DNA from: Hydractinia symbiolongicarpus
Taxonomy: Eukaryota; Cnidaria; Hydrozoa; Anthoathecata; Hydractiniidae
NCBI RefSeq assembly: GCF_029227915.1
Contig: NC_079888.1
Location: forward strand, 1,926,001-1,990,000
Length of the DNA stretch: 64,000 bases
Direction of reading: 5' to 3'
Below are positions 1 through 12,000 of the stretch, in pieces. The number at the start of each line of letters is the position of its first letter. Within the stretch, counting starts at the first letter, position 1. Made by a program: the position numbers and the translations under genes. Under the pieces are notes generated by a model that saw only the letters and a program-made list of their open reading frames with translations, did no database searches and was not told the origin of the DNA.

Positions 1-240
1 GTTGGCTTTATGATGCTAGCTAACAAACATGTCTCGCATCAACAATATCATCAAAACTATAAAAAACATAAACAAACCTTTGAAACCTTGATATACTTCA
101 TATACATACCATGCCCTTTTTCAAATGTTTTTGTGGAATTATTTTAAAGGCAAGAGAAGACAAATGCGTAAAAAGAACAGCCATTTTTTTGCAAACACAA
201 TTTCCGTTACCTTGTGCTAGAACTTCATTTAATAAATAAC
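1..240. repeat. Diverged duplicate of 22000-22240
   Basis: The segment starting with a gttggctttatgatgctagc-like string is alignable by eye with 22000-22240. Shared blocks include the GATGCTAGCT start, an 'aaagaacagccat' block, 'aaacacaatttccgtt' and 'aacttcattta' in the same order. Similarity fades after about 240 bases. Neither copy has a convincing ORF. It may mark a ~22-kb duplication step or a dispersed repeat; only two copies are visible. Confidence 0.6.
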
Positions 241-2416
241 ACAAAACTCGTAGCTTTTCACGACAAAGAAGATATACATTTTACGGCAACATTAAATATA
301 TGTTTTTCGGCAATATCAAAGGAAAATGAAGGGATCCACTGTGCCTGTCACAGACAGATAGACACACTTAGCGTATTATTATAGAGATAATAAACACATT
401 ACGTTGGCATAATATACTCCATGGCTGACAAATTACGTATAAAATGATTTGGTCAAATGTGTGTTGTTGTTAAAAGACAGTGCGTGAAAAATGGGATTAT
501 CATAGACAGTAGTATACTTCAATTCCTAATTTATGACAATCTTCATAACAACATCGAGTATGCTTTGAAATTTTATTGGGCAGTTTTAAAGTAACATTTC
601 TATGAACGTTTGTTTAAAATATAACTTTGCAAACCAGAGATAACTAAATTAACACACAATCTTATTAAAATGTTGTAAAAAGTTGGAATATTTCATTCCC
701 CGAGTTTAAATATAAAGAAACTGATTAAACATACAAAAAGGATGTATTTAACTTTAAAAGAAAAACAAAAATGCTTTCTCCTAACAATTGATGTTGCAGT
801 TTAAAAATTTTACGAGGGCTATTCTTTCCCAAAACAACGTTTTTTTAGGTTATGCAATTTGTAAAATAGATACAAAGAAATAAGAAGTAGGTTTGGACGA
901 TCTGTTTATAGAAAATGTTCACGTCAATACGCCTTATGGGTAAAGATGCTTTTTTTTTCTTTGCTGCTTATTCGTATCGCAAAAGGGAATAAAAATCGTT
1001 AATTGATGTGGATTCCTAAATCTGCAAATTTCGTTAAAACTTTGTCGACCTGATCGATATGATTTTCACTTTTTCGTTAATAAAAAAGCTTTCGCCTTTG
1101 TAGTCAGTTCATTGATAAATGCATTAATATTTATACCTTTGGTGAATTTCATGGATTTTTTCTTCTTCTTAATTGTAGAGTCGTACGGTAATCCTCGCAA
1201 CTAAACCGAGTGTTATCCAACTTGAGCAAAATTTGCGCTTGGGGTAGCTGTTAAAAATGTGCGACTTCGGTAAACGCTGCATCTGTTAAGCAGCATATTA
1301 ACATGGAATTTTTCTTATCTTCAGCAACACCGTACAATGTTTTTAAATTGCTGTAACTATGACTTAAAGTTACGTGAATTATCAAACTTAAATTTGTAAG
1401 AAATGTTCTATGTGCAAAAAGATATATATTTCTTCATAATAACAACGTAGATATTTCTACTTTTGTCAGATTTAAACGGAAAAGTATTTTTCCGAATTTT
1501 GGACTATTATAGTCAAGGAAGTAATGTACTATGCACCGTCCCTCGAGAGTGCTGGATACCAAGGTAAAAAGAAACACAACGAAAAAGAGGGCACAGCAAG
1601 AGCATGCGCACCAATGGAAAAGTCACACAAATGCCGTTCTAGATAACTCCGTCGTGATTGTTTCAGCTCGCTATTGCCGCTTGGATTGAACCACTTTCCC
1701 AAGATTTGTTAGCTAGCGAGTGTCTAATTTTAATGTCAAAAGGCCTTAATGTGCTCAATTGCTTCGTTTTTTGAAGAAATCTACTTGTTGTTGTTTATAA
1801 AGTGTTCATCATAAAAAAATACGCAAACATATTTTCAACCGTTCTGATAACAACATCAAAATTTTAGATGAGGCTCGATGTACTTTCTTTAAAAGATTAT
1901 TTTAAAACATTTGGTTGTCAGAAAATAGAACTGTTGAAGAAACAATTTGTTTATGACCACACAATTTTGTTTTGAAGCTTTCAGATAATTATTGATTTTT
2001 ATTCAAATCTCAGTGTTTAACTCACCGGTTAAAATAACGTGCACTGTGCAACATCACATGAAATTTACATTAAATGGTCTCTTGTCGATTTTATTCCCGC
2101 CTTTTAAATGAAACTGATTACACAAGTCGATCACTAATCTCTAAACGCATATAAAGTCAGAGAAGTGTATCAAATAATGACAGAATAAAATATAAAAAAA
2201 TTAATGAACCAAGAAATTTTGCTATACACAGTCTCGAAACATACCATGCTGCTTCACGTACAAAGTTCTGGATAATCAAGAGGAAAGGATTCAAGTTTTT
2301 ATCTGGTGCGTTAATTTTTTATGTTTTTTATTCTGAAGTAAAGTTTTAGTTAAAGTCAAAGTGTTTCAAAAAAGTTAGTCAATGTTTAAAAGCAATCAAT
2401 TATGAATATTTTATAG
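241..2416. other. AT-rich non-coding DNA
   Basis: I see no ORF or recognisable element over this stretch. Around 335-390 is a short block with the string CTGTCACAGACAGATAGACAC followed by cgtattattatag. It resembles, in reverse orientation, the MITE-like blocks near 8215 and 11971. The rest is low-complexity intergenic or intronic sequence. Confidence 0.4.
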
Positions 2417-4497
2417 GCAATAACAGAATATACAAAATGGCGCGAAATTGTAGAAAAGACTACTGTGTATGAAGTGGCTATGCAAAATGACAATGGTGAG
2501 TAAACATTTTTGTTAGTAAATACAATATATTTATACACGCTCTACACATTTCTGGAAAAGTTCCCTTTAAAGTTGGAACGTTTAGGCTTAATCCAAATTG
2601 CTCTTATAAATTCTAAATAAGAAAAATCGTTTTTTGTAAAACAATACAGAAATGTACGTAATGAGGGAAGCAAGGCAAGTAAATTTTTGGGACATTTTGT
2701 GCATGTTTTTATGAGTTACACTTATGCCACTACAAAAGCAAATTTTCTATGCCCAGAAAGCCCTTAACGAATAATGTGTAATTCAAAGAATACTTGGGGT
2801 TGACTAATTAATTTGGTCTCAGTTACTCCAGCTAAATCTACTCTACTATATGCGACAGTAATCAGTTCTTTATATTGTATTTACTTATTTAGACGATTTC
2901 AACAAGATAATGATGACACCAAAAAGTTGCTATAAGAAAAAGTTGATTGACGCAGATGGGTTGCTCAAAGGTGGTATGAAATGTTTTTATAATTTGGTGT
3001 ATTCATTTTTATAAAGCGAAGCACTAAGCAAATAGCAGCGTGCAGTGGGTGGATCATTTATAGTACAAATGGTTTAGTTCTGCTAAGATATGTAGCTAGG
3101 ATTTCATCATTTCTTCTGCGCGATCTACTGAAAATTAAGCAAAAGAAGAAGCGCGCTTTTTTTGCTTGAATAGGTAACTTAAACTAAAATTCTCTCCTAA
3201 AAGTGCAAGCAGTCATAATTTGTATATTATCTTTAAATCGCCAACAAAAGAGATTAAATACTTCAACGAGAGCATGTGCAGAAATATTTGATTTAGTGAT
3301 AGGTTCTTAACTTGGTGAAAGGTCTCCCTTCTCCTCCCCTTCCAATCGAATTAAATAATTTCCTGCTATAAATCCCTTATTAAAATATACACTGTCACAC
3401 TTTGCAATCATAAACCTATCGCAGTTTGTAATCATTTCATGTCTCAAACGTACCCCCTGGCTTGGGTTTTACTGAAACATAGGACGAATCAGGCAGTTTC
3501 TATCTGGTAGGAATACAAAAATATCTTTTTGCAATAGTTCTCCGACATTTATAGCTACGCGCTGTGTTAGCGTTTTATAAGTGAGCAGTTTCATTATGGT
3601 ACCAATTTTGCGCTAAGAAAGTTAAACAAAATCTAAACGTACATTTCATTCACTTTCTACCGGTCCCAATCAGTTTTTGATTCAACGGTTCTATAAGACA
3701 TTCGTACTAGCAGGAATGTGCTTTTACTTTGGTGGAATGACCAGTGAAAGGATTTATTTTTATTTACTTTAAAAAAAAAGAAAAGTAAATTTCTTCATTC
3801 TTCGTTGGAGATAAATTATTATAAAATCTTTCTAAGATTTAATAATGTTTCAAATTCACTTCAAATCAGAAGAATTATATATGAGAGCACGACAATAAGA
3901 TGACAAAAGGTTATTTACAATGTACACAATACTGTAATAATCTGTTTCAGTTATGCAAGAATTTTTGATCATTTGTAAATCGGTTCTCTGGATGACGAAA
4001 AAGTTGATCAAACGGCAGTTTCGTGTATTATTTTCTTTAATTTTTTCTTTGATTTTTCGAACTAATAGAATTTGATGACATTATGTGTCTTAACTTAAAA
4101 CGTTTCTCACGGACTGTGATGAAGCGGATACAAGCCGCCGAAGTTGAAACTCCATCCAAGGTGAATTAATTTTCGCTAATTGTCGCAAATGGATTTTGAG
4201 TTGACTTTTCTGCTTCAAGCGTTTTAGTCATTCTCAAATTCACATTATTACTAAGTTACGCCGCTTACCCTTGGGTGGAGTGTGCCATAGCGTTCTCGTT
4301 TAACGTATAAAAAATATTTTTACTTCTTTGAGTTATTGCAGGAACCATATTCGATGACAATATGCAGATTTTTTTTCGCCTTATGTTTGGTTACAAAACG
4401 CAACAGGAAATTGTATTTGCCGGCCGAAATGTCATCACAAGTAGCTACATTGCGATATTTTAAAAATAAACATAAAGATAAGCATAAAGATAAATAG
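2417..4497 (+). CDS. Unrecognised gene: chain of four short exons
   Basis: Four AG/GT-bounded open segments join without breaking phase: 2417-2495 (79 nt, ends phase 1), 2893-2970 (starts with the two missing bases, ends phase 1), 4069-4160 (ends phase 0) and 4342-4497 (ends at TAG). The product would be about 130 residues plus an unseen N-terminus. It begins AITEYTKWREIVEK, and the third exon carries the basic stretch LKRFSRTVMKRIQ. The last exon ends in a lysine-rich KNKHKDKHKDK tail. Exon 3 also runs to a stop at 4167-4169 if it is not spliced. I do not recognise the family. Phase agreement across three junctions is the main evidence; the fourth exon is the weakest. There is no start codon in the first open segment, so at least one upstream exon is missing. 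Confidence 0.4.
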
Positions 4498-4535
4498 TTT
4501 TATATTGAAACGAAGCTAATTTGCGCATCGCTAAC

Positions 4536-4617
4536 AACCTGGCAGTGAGCGGGATTCGATCCGCGGACCGCAGAACAGTTATACGCAGACGAACACAATG
4601 CACTACCTGCGTCAATT
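4536..4617 (-). repeat. tRNA-like / SINE-head-like sequence
   Basis: Read on the minus strand this segment ends with GGATCGAATCC, close to a Pol III B box, preceded by GCAGGTAGTGCATTGTG-type sequence in the place of an A box. The cloverleaf is not convincing. A degraded tRNA-derived SINE head is more likely than a working tRNA gene. Confidence 0.3.
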
Positions 4618-5219
4618 ATGTTAGTGATGTACAAAGTAGCTTTCCTTTAATATGATATATACGGATTATGATCGTAAGATCGAAGGTCCGATCGAGGCAA
4701 AACATTTTCTGTTGAAGAGAACAAATGTGCAATGATAAATTATTTTTTTATTTTCTGCGTCTTTATACAGGAATACGATTGTCTGTTTATATGCACATTT
4801 ATACATACTTACCTACAACACCAACAATACCAGTACCTATAATTCTGATTAAAATTTATTGAGACATCACAGCTATATTTAATGCTCGTCACCACAAGTA
4901 ATAAGATTGTCTTTTTGTATATTAGTGTCAACACTTATTTGTCAAGTTCAATGAATAATAAAAAACAATGAAACTTAATCCTACCGCTTTTTGGACCTTA
5001 ATTAGGGTGAACTTTTGCAATGAGGTTGTCGTTCTATGCTATCACGTATTAACGGACTTCGCCTACCGTATTCAAATGCAATTAAAGCCCGAATATAAAT
5101 TTTCTGCCATATACTTCCAAGGGGTCATGCTTTCGCGAAGATCACCAAAGTTTTTAACCCTACAAGGCAAACAAGGTTGATGAATTTACACGGGCCATAT
5201 CAAGGATGTATGAGAATGC
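4618..5219. other. Non-coding; no feature seen
   Basis: AT-rich sequence between the tRNA-like block and the piggyBac remnant. The short open frame at 4968-5180 has no recognisable motif and looks like chance. Confidence 0.4.
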
Positions 5220-6240
5220 AACCAATGACCGTTGCCGAGATTTCATCTTGCAGGTTTAGAATCTCATTCGCTGATCAACGATGTCAGTACCCCCTTTTGT
5301 AAAGTCGTATACAGTGCAGGTTTGTTCTTCTCATCAATTGTTGTGCCGAGAATGGGATTTAGCGTTGAAAGCATTAAGACGTTTTTCTTTTTTTTGTCGA
5401 TGAACTTACGACATATGAGCCTAAAACAAGAGCACCTTCTTTTTCCCAATACAATTCGGTGGATAAAATTTCTCTGTGCTCAACTTTCTTTACATCAGCT
5501 GGTACACCTTTTCTGTTCATCAACGTACCAATGCATGTTACGTATTTTTCATTGAGCAACCATTTTGCCAGAGTAAATGATGTGTATAGGTGATCAAATG
5601 ACAGGTTTCTTCCTTGAAGGGGTTGTTTTTCATCCAACCGCGAAACAAGATGCTTTGTTACGTTTTCGGTTCCCGGATAATAAAACTCACAATCCTCCTG
5701 AGGTTTTCCAGCATATGGTGCAGTGACATATGTATACGGATACCGAGCAGCGTTTATAGATTTGAATAGGAGACCATACTTTAGGGGTTTATTTGGATTA
5801 AATTGTTTAAATGCAACCTGCGTCCGCATGGGGTACAAGGTTTTATCAAGGGACAGGTAATCCAAGCCTACACTGTTCATTAAACATTTCAAGCAACTCA
5901 CGAACAGCCGCAAAGCTTCCATCGGTTGGCCCGACTTTCTTCGTCATCAAACGTCACAGTAGCAAGTAAAAAATAAAATCTATTCCGTGACGGAGGCCCA
6001 TATTTAACCGAAAATAATCTCATACATGCAGTTGGTAAAGTCCACGATACTGACGAGGCATTTTTTATAAAAGGATTTTTGCACAATGATTCTTCGGATA
6101 TATTTGAAGTAAGATTGTCTACTTTTTCATTTGTGTGCTTTACTATAAGCTCTGTCATCTCATTTGTGGAATACATGGCAAAAGCATCAATAGGTTTATC
6201 TGTGTTTTAAGCTGTTGTTGTTGGTCCAGGTTTCCCGATC
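5220..6240 (-). pseudogene. Decayed piggyBac-family transposase (DDE_Tnp_1_7)
   Basis: Three minus-strand frames, about 6176-5898, 5922-5374 and 5449-5264, read in order as one piggyBac-like transposase. The middle part holds DYLSLDKTLYPMRTQ, matching the first catalytic Asp region, then FKQFNPNKPLKYG and INAARYPYTYVTAPYAGKP. FDHLYTSFTLAKWLL matches the second Asp region, and the last frame holds KKKNVLMLSTLNPILG. This order is that of PGBD4-like proteins of invertebrates. The reading frame shifts near 5910, at a T-rich run near 5385, and again near the 3' end, where the third-Asp region is garbled. The N-terminal domain and the C-terminal cysteine region are not visible. TIRs or TTAA ends were not found. 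Flanking DNA is non-coding. It is an inactive fragment. Confidence 0.8.
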
Positions 6241-7787
6241 AAAACGTCAGCTCTTCTTTGACGTCCTGGTAAAGCTTTTTACGGGCGGAGTTTTGGACGT
6301 TTTAGTGAAAAACAAAGATGTGGATTTATGGCTACCTGGAAAAGAAATTAAATTTCATATTTATATTATCCTATAGACAATTTAATTAGCTTTTATATTC
6401 AATAAATAATTTTGAAGAAAAAAACATAATTATTGAGAAACAATGAATAACTGAATGTGTGTCTATACCTTTACAGTATCCTTAAGAAGTTTTTAGCGTA
6501 CTTTTGAAACAAAAAACCATAACTCGCAATTACTCCGACAACAACTTTTGCAAATGCGTATACATGCTTAACAGTGTTTAGAATGCGCTAAGCGCACTTC
6601 AGAACAAGCCGTAATAATTGTATGGTTCAGCCAGTTGCGATAAAATACCAAAATATCGGAAAAAATTGTCACGTTACCAACAATTAGCACAGCTAAAGGG
6701 TTTGTATCAAACCAATTAAGGTAAAGACAAATTGTGTGGATCCTATATATTTTCTCACACGTTTTTTTCATTGATCCAGCTCATAAGTTTTTGGAAAATG
6801 GCCGTTTCTTAGCCACAATGTGATAAAGATGGAATAATTTAAATTAAACTCCACTTTCCATAACTTAAAAGTTCTCTTCCGCATTTGTTCGCATTGTGCA
6901 ATTTGTCAAAAAGAGAAGACGCACTATGATGGCGTTTGAATTTATGACCTCAGTTTTCCAAAAGAAAATGAAAAATATCTTTTCAATAAGAACCATTATT
7001 AAGCTCAATAATTATTGCATCGTGGACTTATTTATGCATCAATCAAGAAACACACCTTATACTTGAAACATACCCTATACTTGAAACTTTTGTTTTTTTC
7101 CTCCACATCAATGTAACAAGATCTTTGATCGAATATAGATTTGAAGTTGACATAATTTATTTACAAATTTTTTTCTCGATATAACAGTTCTGTCATAATG
7201 TAACAAAGTTAAGTACCACTGTCTTAATCCGTCATAGAATTGTCATAAATGAACTTGTTTTTCTTGTTAAAGTCCGCGATTTCTGTAAGTAAACAATCGC
7301 CCGCTTGTTTGGCTTTATATTATTCACATATTCATTTCATTTTGTGTAAGTGAGCATAGTTTCTTTAAGGCGTGTAAGAATATGGTAAGTTTATTTGGTG
7401 TTGATAAATCAAAGGGTTTCTTCGCTTTTTGTATTACAAGAAACAGTGGAATAGTGAAAAGAAGTAATAGATCAAAAACATTTTGTAAAAAGGAGACATG
7501 CAAAAGGTGATTGCTAAAAACTTCTATGGGAGTGGTATAAATACCATCCCCTCCCACCCCTTTGTATATGTTCATATGCCATATAATAGAACTTTGTAAG
7601 TCATCGAATTATATTACATTGTTTGTTTTGTTATCATTTTCAAAATTAAGTTAAAAGAAGTTTTTTGATAAGTGAAAGTTTATGTAAGTTACTTTCATTT
7701 TATAGTTTCAAATTTCATGTGAATTACATTTGTTTTATAATCCATTTTGTAAAGAGCCTAAGTACTTTAAACGACAATTTCTTCCAG
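6241..7787. other. AT-rich non-coding DNA
   Basis: No credible gene. The small open frames at 6568-6771 and 7324-7575 (minus) lack motifs and sit in AT-rich sequence with no homologous neighbour frame. A pyrimidine tract and CAG just before 7788 form the acceptor used by the next exon chain. Confidence 0.4.
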
Positions 7788-9022
7788 GAAAGAAGCGGAG
7801 GCAGTGTTGCTCCCACAGACTTGCCGGTTGGCAAAGGCCACTAAAAGAAAATGGTATGTAGTAGTTAAAAATGCTACCAATGTATTAATGTGAAACTAAA
7901 GCTGGGAAAATTCTTTTTATTTTTTTGCAACTGGGCAATTGAAGGAGATTGATGTTGGAGATTACATTATTTAGATAACCAATAACAACTTTTTTTCTTT
8001 CAATCATAAATCATAAAAATGTCTAGAAATACATTAACCAGTGATGTTTTTGATAAATAAAATTCTGAAATATCAGATTAGTGATTGGATAATGTATATA
8101 AGTAAATACGGACCGATAGTAGATTAGCGAAGATGAACCCATTTAATTATAAATAGAAGAATAAAACGTTTTTACCTTCGCTGTGTAAAAATTTATTTGT
8201 TGATTCTTTCTCTATAATAATAGCCGGCGTATGTCTATTAGTGCGTCTGTTTGCTTGTTTGTCACGAAAACACGAAATGCGATATATAAAGGTTGCGATA
8301 TCCCGTGAATTTTTCACAGTTAACGACTAGTCTCTTTAATAAGTCCGCAAATCCACACGAAATAGCGTGTAATTTAAAGACGTGCGATCGCGTGGATTTC
8401 TCTGCGGGCTGACTACTAGAAGTTAATAATGTCAATACCAAATTCTCACTTGCACAAAAATAATCAATGCTATTAGGTAATTGCGAGTACAAACGTGCAT
8501 ATATATCATGACGAGAATAGAAGACGCAATTGAAGTAGCCTAGAGCGTTTGGCAAGAAGATTTCATAAAAACTAAGCGATGTTTAAAGTGTTGTTGCATT
8601 AATTTTGTATTCAACTTAAGGTTTATCTCTTTTATTTTAATTCCCTATTAAATTTCTTGTTATTATAGGGAGAAGAAAACCACCGAAGTAGGTTGCATAC
8701 TATACTATTTTTCCTTTTCATGGCCTCTAGGCATTCTTCAACGACTTAAAAGCATACTCCTGGTTATCTCTGACAACAAAAATTATCTCGAGATTTTCAC
8801 GTTCAACTACTGAATTAAATACAACGCTTATCTTCACTACGCAGTCAAAATACTCAAATAGTTTTCGCTCTAAATATAAGAGGTGGATTGAAAAAAGCAT
8901 TAGCTAAAGAAACATTTTTTGTTTTGTTATTTCAGAGAAAAAGGAAAAGAGCGCCCTCCCGGCGAATGCCAAAGATGGCAAAAAAGAAAAAACCCGAAGA
9001 AGTCGGAAGATTAAAACATATA
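7788..9022 (+). CDS. Unrecognised gene: three short lysine/arginine-rich exons
   Basis: Open segments 7788-7853, 8669-8687 and 8936-9022 are each flanked by AG and GT and fit in phase (2, then 0, then 0). The joined peptide is strongly basic: after KEAEAVLLPQTCRLAKATKR comes a short acidic/basic exon, then RKRKRAPSRRMPKMAKKKK. A nuclear or disordered tail is plausible, but no domain is recognised. Further micro-exon-like AG...GT segments occur at 9512-9533, near 10120, 11766, 11893, 17629 and 18090. An open terminal-looking segment lies at 21741-21820, but I could not join them all in phase. There is no start or stop codon in this set. Moderate to low confidence that it is a real gene. Confidence 0.35.
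8215..8335 (+). repeat. MITE-like repeat copy 1
   Basis: Begins ATAATAGCCGGCGTATGTC, has GTCTGTTTGCTTGTTTGTCACG, and ends with CCCGTGAATTTTTCACAG then GACTAGT. The same order of blocks recurs at 11971-12112, and parts recur in reverse orientation at 330-390 and 19880-19925. This looks like a small dispersed non-autonomous element. Confidence 0.35.
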
Positions 9023-12000
9023 GTAATGCAAAGTTAAACTCCTTTCTTATATCAAATCTTTCAGTATTCTCAAATTTTTAACAAATAACAACATTATATA
9101 CTCCTACCACGGATTTTTTTCAAAATAGTAGAAAAGAATAATTATGCTGTAGTTGAACTTGGATGAATAAGGAAGTTCAGTTTCCTGGATGTTTAATAAG
9201 AAGTTGAACTAAACTTTTTACTATCGGCATTTTCCATAGAATTTTCTCAATTTTCAATTTATCTTCAGTCTCAGTATTAATTTGAAAGCAAGTTACATTC
9301 TCAATGTTCACGCAAATATTCCCCTGACATTAATCCTGACATTTATCGTGCAGTTGTGGGCTTTCCTAAATCATAGCTGAAATTTTCTTTTAACTTCATT
9401 TTTTGAACCAAAACTGCCTTTTTAATAACAAGTTCATTTTTTTAAAATTTGATAACATAAGGAAAACGTTTGTTAGAAATGTAAACCTCCAAGTTTCTTC
9501 TTCTTTTTTAGTTACAACTCTCAAACAAGATCTGTAAGTATTCATTATTGATTTCTTACGTTAATTTCATCACAAAATACATTTTAAAAAACAAAGCTAA
9601 ATTGTATTTTGTTTTGTCTTCTTGAGCTGTTTTTATGCATTATATTGAGCATTTTAGACAAGTACATGTTTCACAAAAGCAAAGGGAACAGTTATTTTGA
9701 TTAGAGGTTTCATTTTTCTGTCTTTGTGATAAGGAAGTGTAGTTTTCCCGCGTAAAAATTCACGTTAAACCTGGTTCTAATCTTACATAAAACCTTTTTT
9801 AAAAAAACGAACTGAAAAATATCAGGCTATTATCTTTTTAATGCGAATTTTGAAGAAATATAAAAAAACCCTTACAAGTTTGGTATTCTAAAAAGTTTTC
9901 TCTGCGCTAAATCATCAATTGGTAACATTAACAATTAAATAAATATTTATTTAAAAAACATGTTAAAAAGACAATTTTCATTGTTTCTTATTATGTTAAC
10001 ATGTTCCCAAGCTAATCATTCTTTTGACTGAACCATAAAGAATACCCGAATATCACAAAATAGATAAATAATTATGATCAACTTGTTTGTCTGTTAACAA
10101 CTAGTCCTGTGTTGTTTTAGAACGGAAAGAGACGAAGAAATAAAATTTTTAGTAAGTAGATTAGTACTAGTTAGTTTCTGTTTACGTTACGACGTATGTT
10201 AACACATCAACTAATATGCCTTGTTTTTATTGCACAAGGGAGACGATAAAATCGATTTGGAGGAATTTGTATATGGTAGATTTTACAGATCTGAGAATTA
10301 TTCAAAATTGAAATTCATTTTGAAAGGATGCAAAGTATTTTTGATTTAATAACTACAAGATAAAAGGAAAAACAGCAAACAATTTTTGTACTACAAAAAG
10401 TAGCAGTAACGACATTTCGCGTGAAAAAAAAACATTAACGATGTTCTGTGACATAATAAAATCTACCTTCATGTCTTCTACGACGGCAAACATGATTTTA
10501 ACTAAAGTTTAGTTGAGCATTTAAAATATAGAAACAATTCTTCAATCGAATGTCAAATGTTTTTTTATCAAAGTGTTTTTAATATTTGGCAGAATATCAT
10601 CCTAAAAGTCCCCGTTTATTACAGAAAATATTGCACAATCAAATAGCTTAAATACAAAATTTATAAAATATTTGTATAATTGCTAGGGATGTAATAAAAC
10701 TGACGCTGCTTAAACTTACCTCCAACTTAGATAATCAACTTAAAACGTATTATTGTCCTACATTAAAGTTAAAAAGTATTACCCAGGGAAGAAGCGTTTT
10801 ATCCTTGGCATCGTAGTAACTTTACATGCCTTGTTGTCGAGTTTGAAATTCACGCAAACGCACAGTGATTCCAGCGGATTTTAAGAGCATAATAGAATCC
10901 CATACATTCCTGTTATTATAACGAAGCCTATGTTCAACGTAAAGAACAGTGTGCAACGAAATTTGCGCAAGATCTATTCTTAAACGCAAGGATACGAAGG
11001 AATGAGATTAAAAAATTGCCACAGGCGTTTTGATTAAACTAATTTTGAAACAGCATCTACTCTGCTAGTGAGTCCACGCACAACATGCTCCCCCGAAGTT
11101 CTTTAGTTTTTGACATAGGCCGGACGCTGGCAACTTTGACCAAACCAAAACGCAACTCGTTTCTTGTTTCTCATATGTGACCAAGTAGCACAAGTAGACC
11201 TTTTAAATTATTCACAAAATTAAAAATAGTTTCAACACTTTACTCTTCTTTTTTTCCCGTCGACATGTTCACGTGGCCGTTTTGCCATCTGGGATGTCAT
11301 ACTGAGGTTAATCTGAAAAAAATGCTATAAAATGGCGGCTTCTGTCGGGGAAGCATGTTACAAACATAGTAATTTAACATTATAAAGTATAAGATGAATT
11401 TATTTTAGCATATAAGCTTTAAGGTGACAAAACAAAAAATAATGTGAAAAGAAAATAATATATACTGAAAAACATTGTAAAGAATTACTTCCAAAAAGTA
11501 ATTCTTTACAAAAAGTAATTCTGCAAATTCACTCAACTCGAAAAAATGGTTATCATGGTAACACTTTAGAATACTTTTCAAAAGGAGTAATTTAGCCGTA
11601 AAGTAAAACTGCTAAATGCAGATTCATCTCCCACAAAAAACTCCACTTAGGCAGAAGAACAGAAGAACAATAAAAAAAGCTTCCGCCATTCCAATTTTGA
11701 CGACGTAAGCAAATTGATTAAGATAATGCATTAATTTCAAATACAGTAATTTTTTATATTTTAAGCTGTAAGAGAAGAAGAAGAAAAAGAACAAGGAAAA
11801 GAAATTGAGAGTAAGTGGAAAATATTTTCTGTTGTTGTTGTTACTTAGATTGATGATAATTTTGCAATTTATTTTTCATCTATATTTCTTTAGTATTACG
11901 TGAGGGAGAAAGCATTGAAGGCAAGGTAGCAAAGTTCTGTTTATTTCGTTGAAATATTAAATCTATTTTATAATACCCGTATAAGTCCTGTCTGTGTTCT

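Noticed and set aside
10239-10290. EF-hand-like string GDDKIDLEEFVYG on +
   Set aside because: Only half of a calcium loop, no paired hand, no reliable splice context; likely chance.
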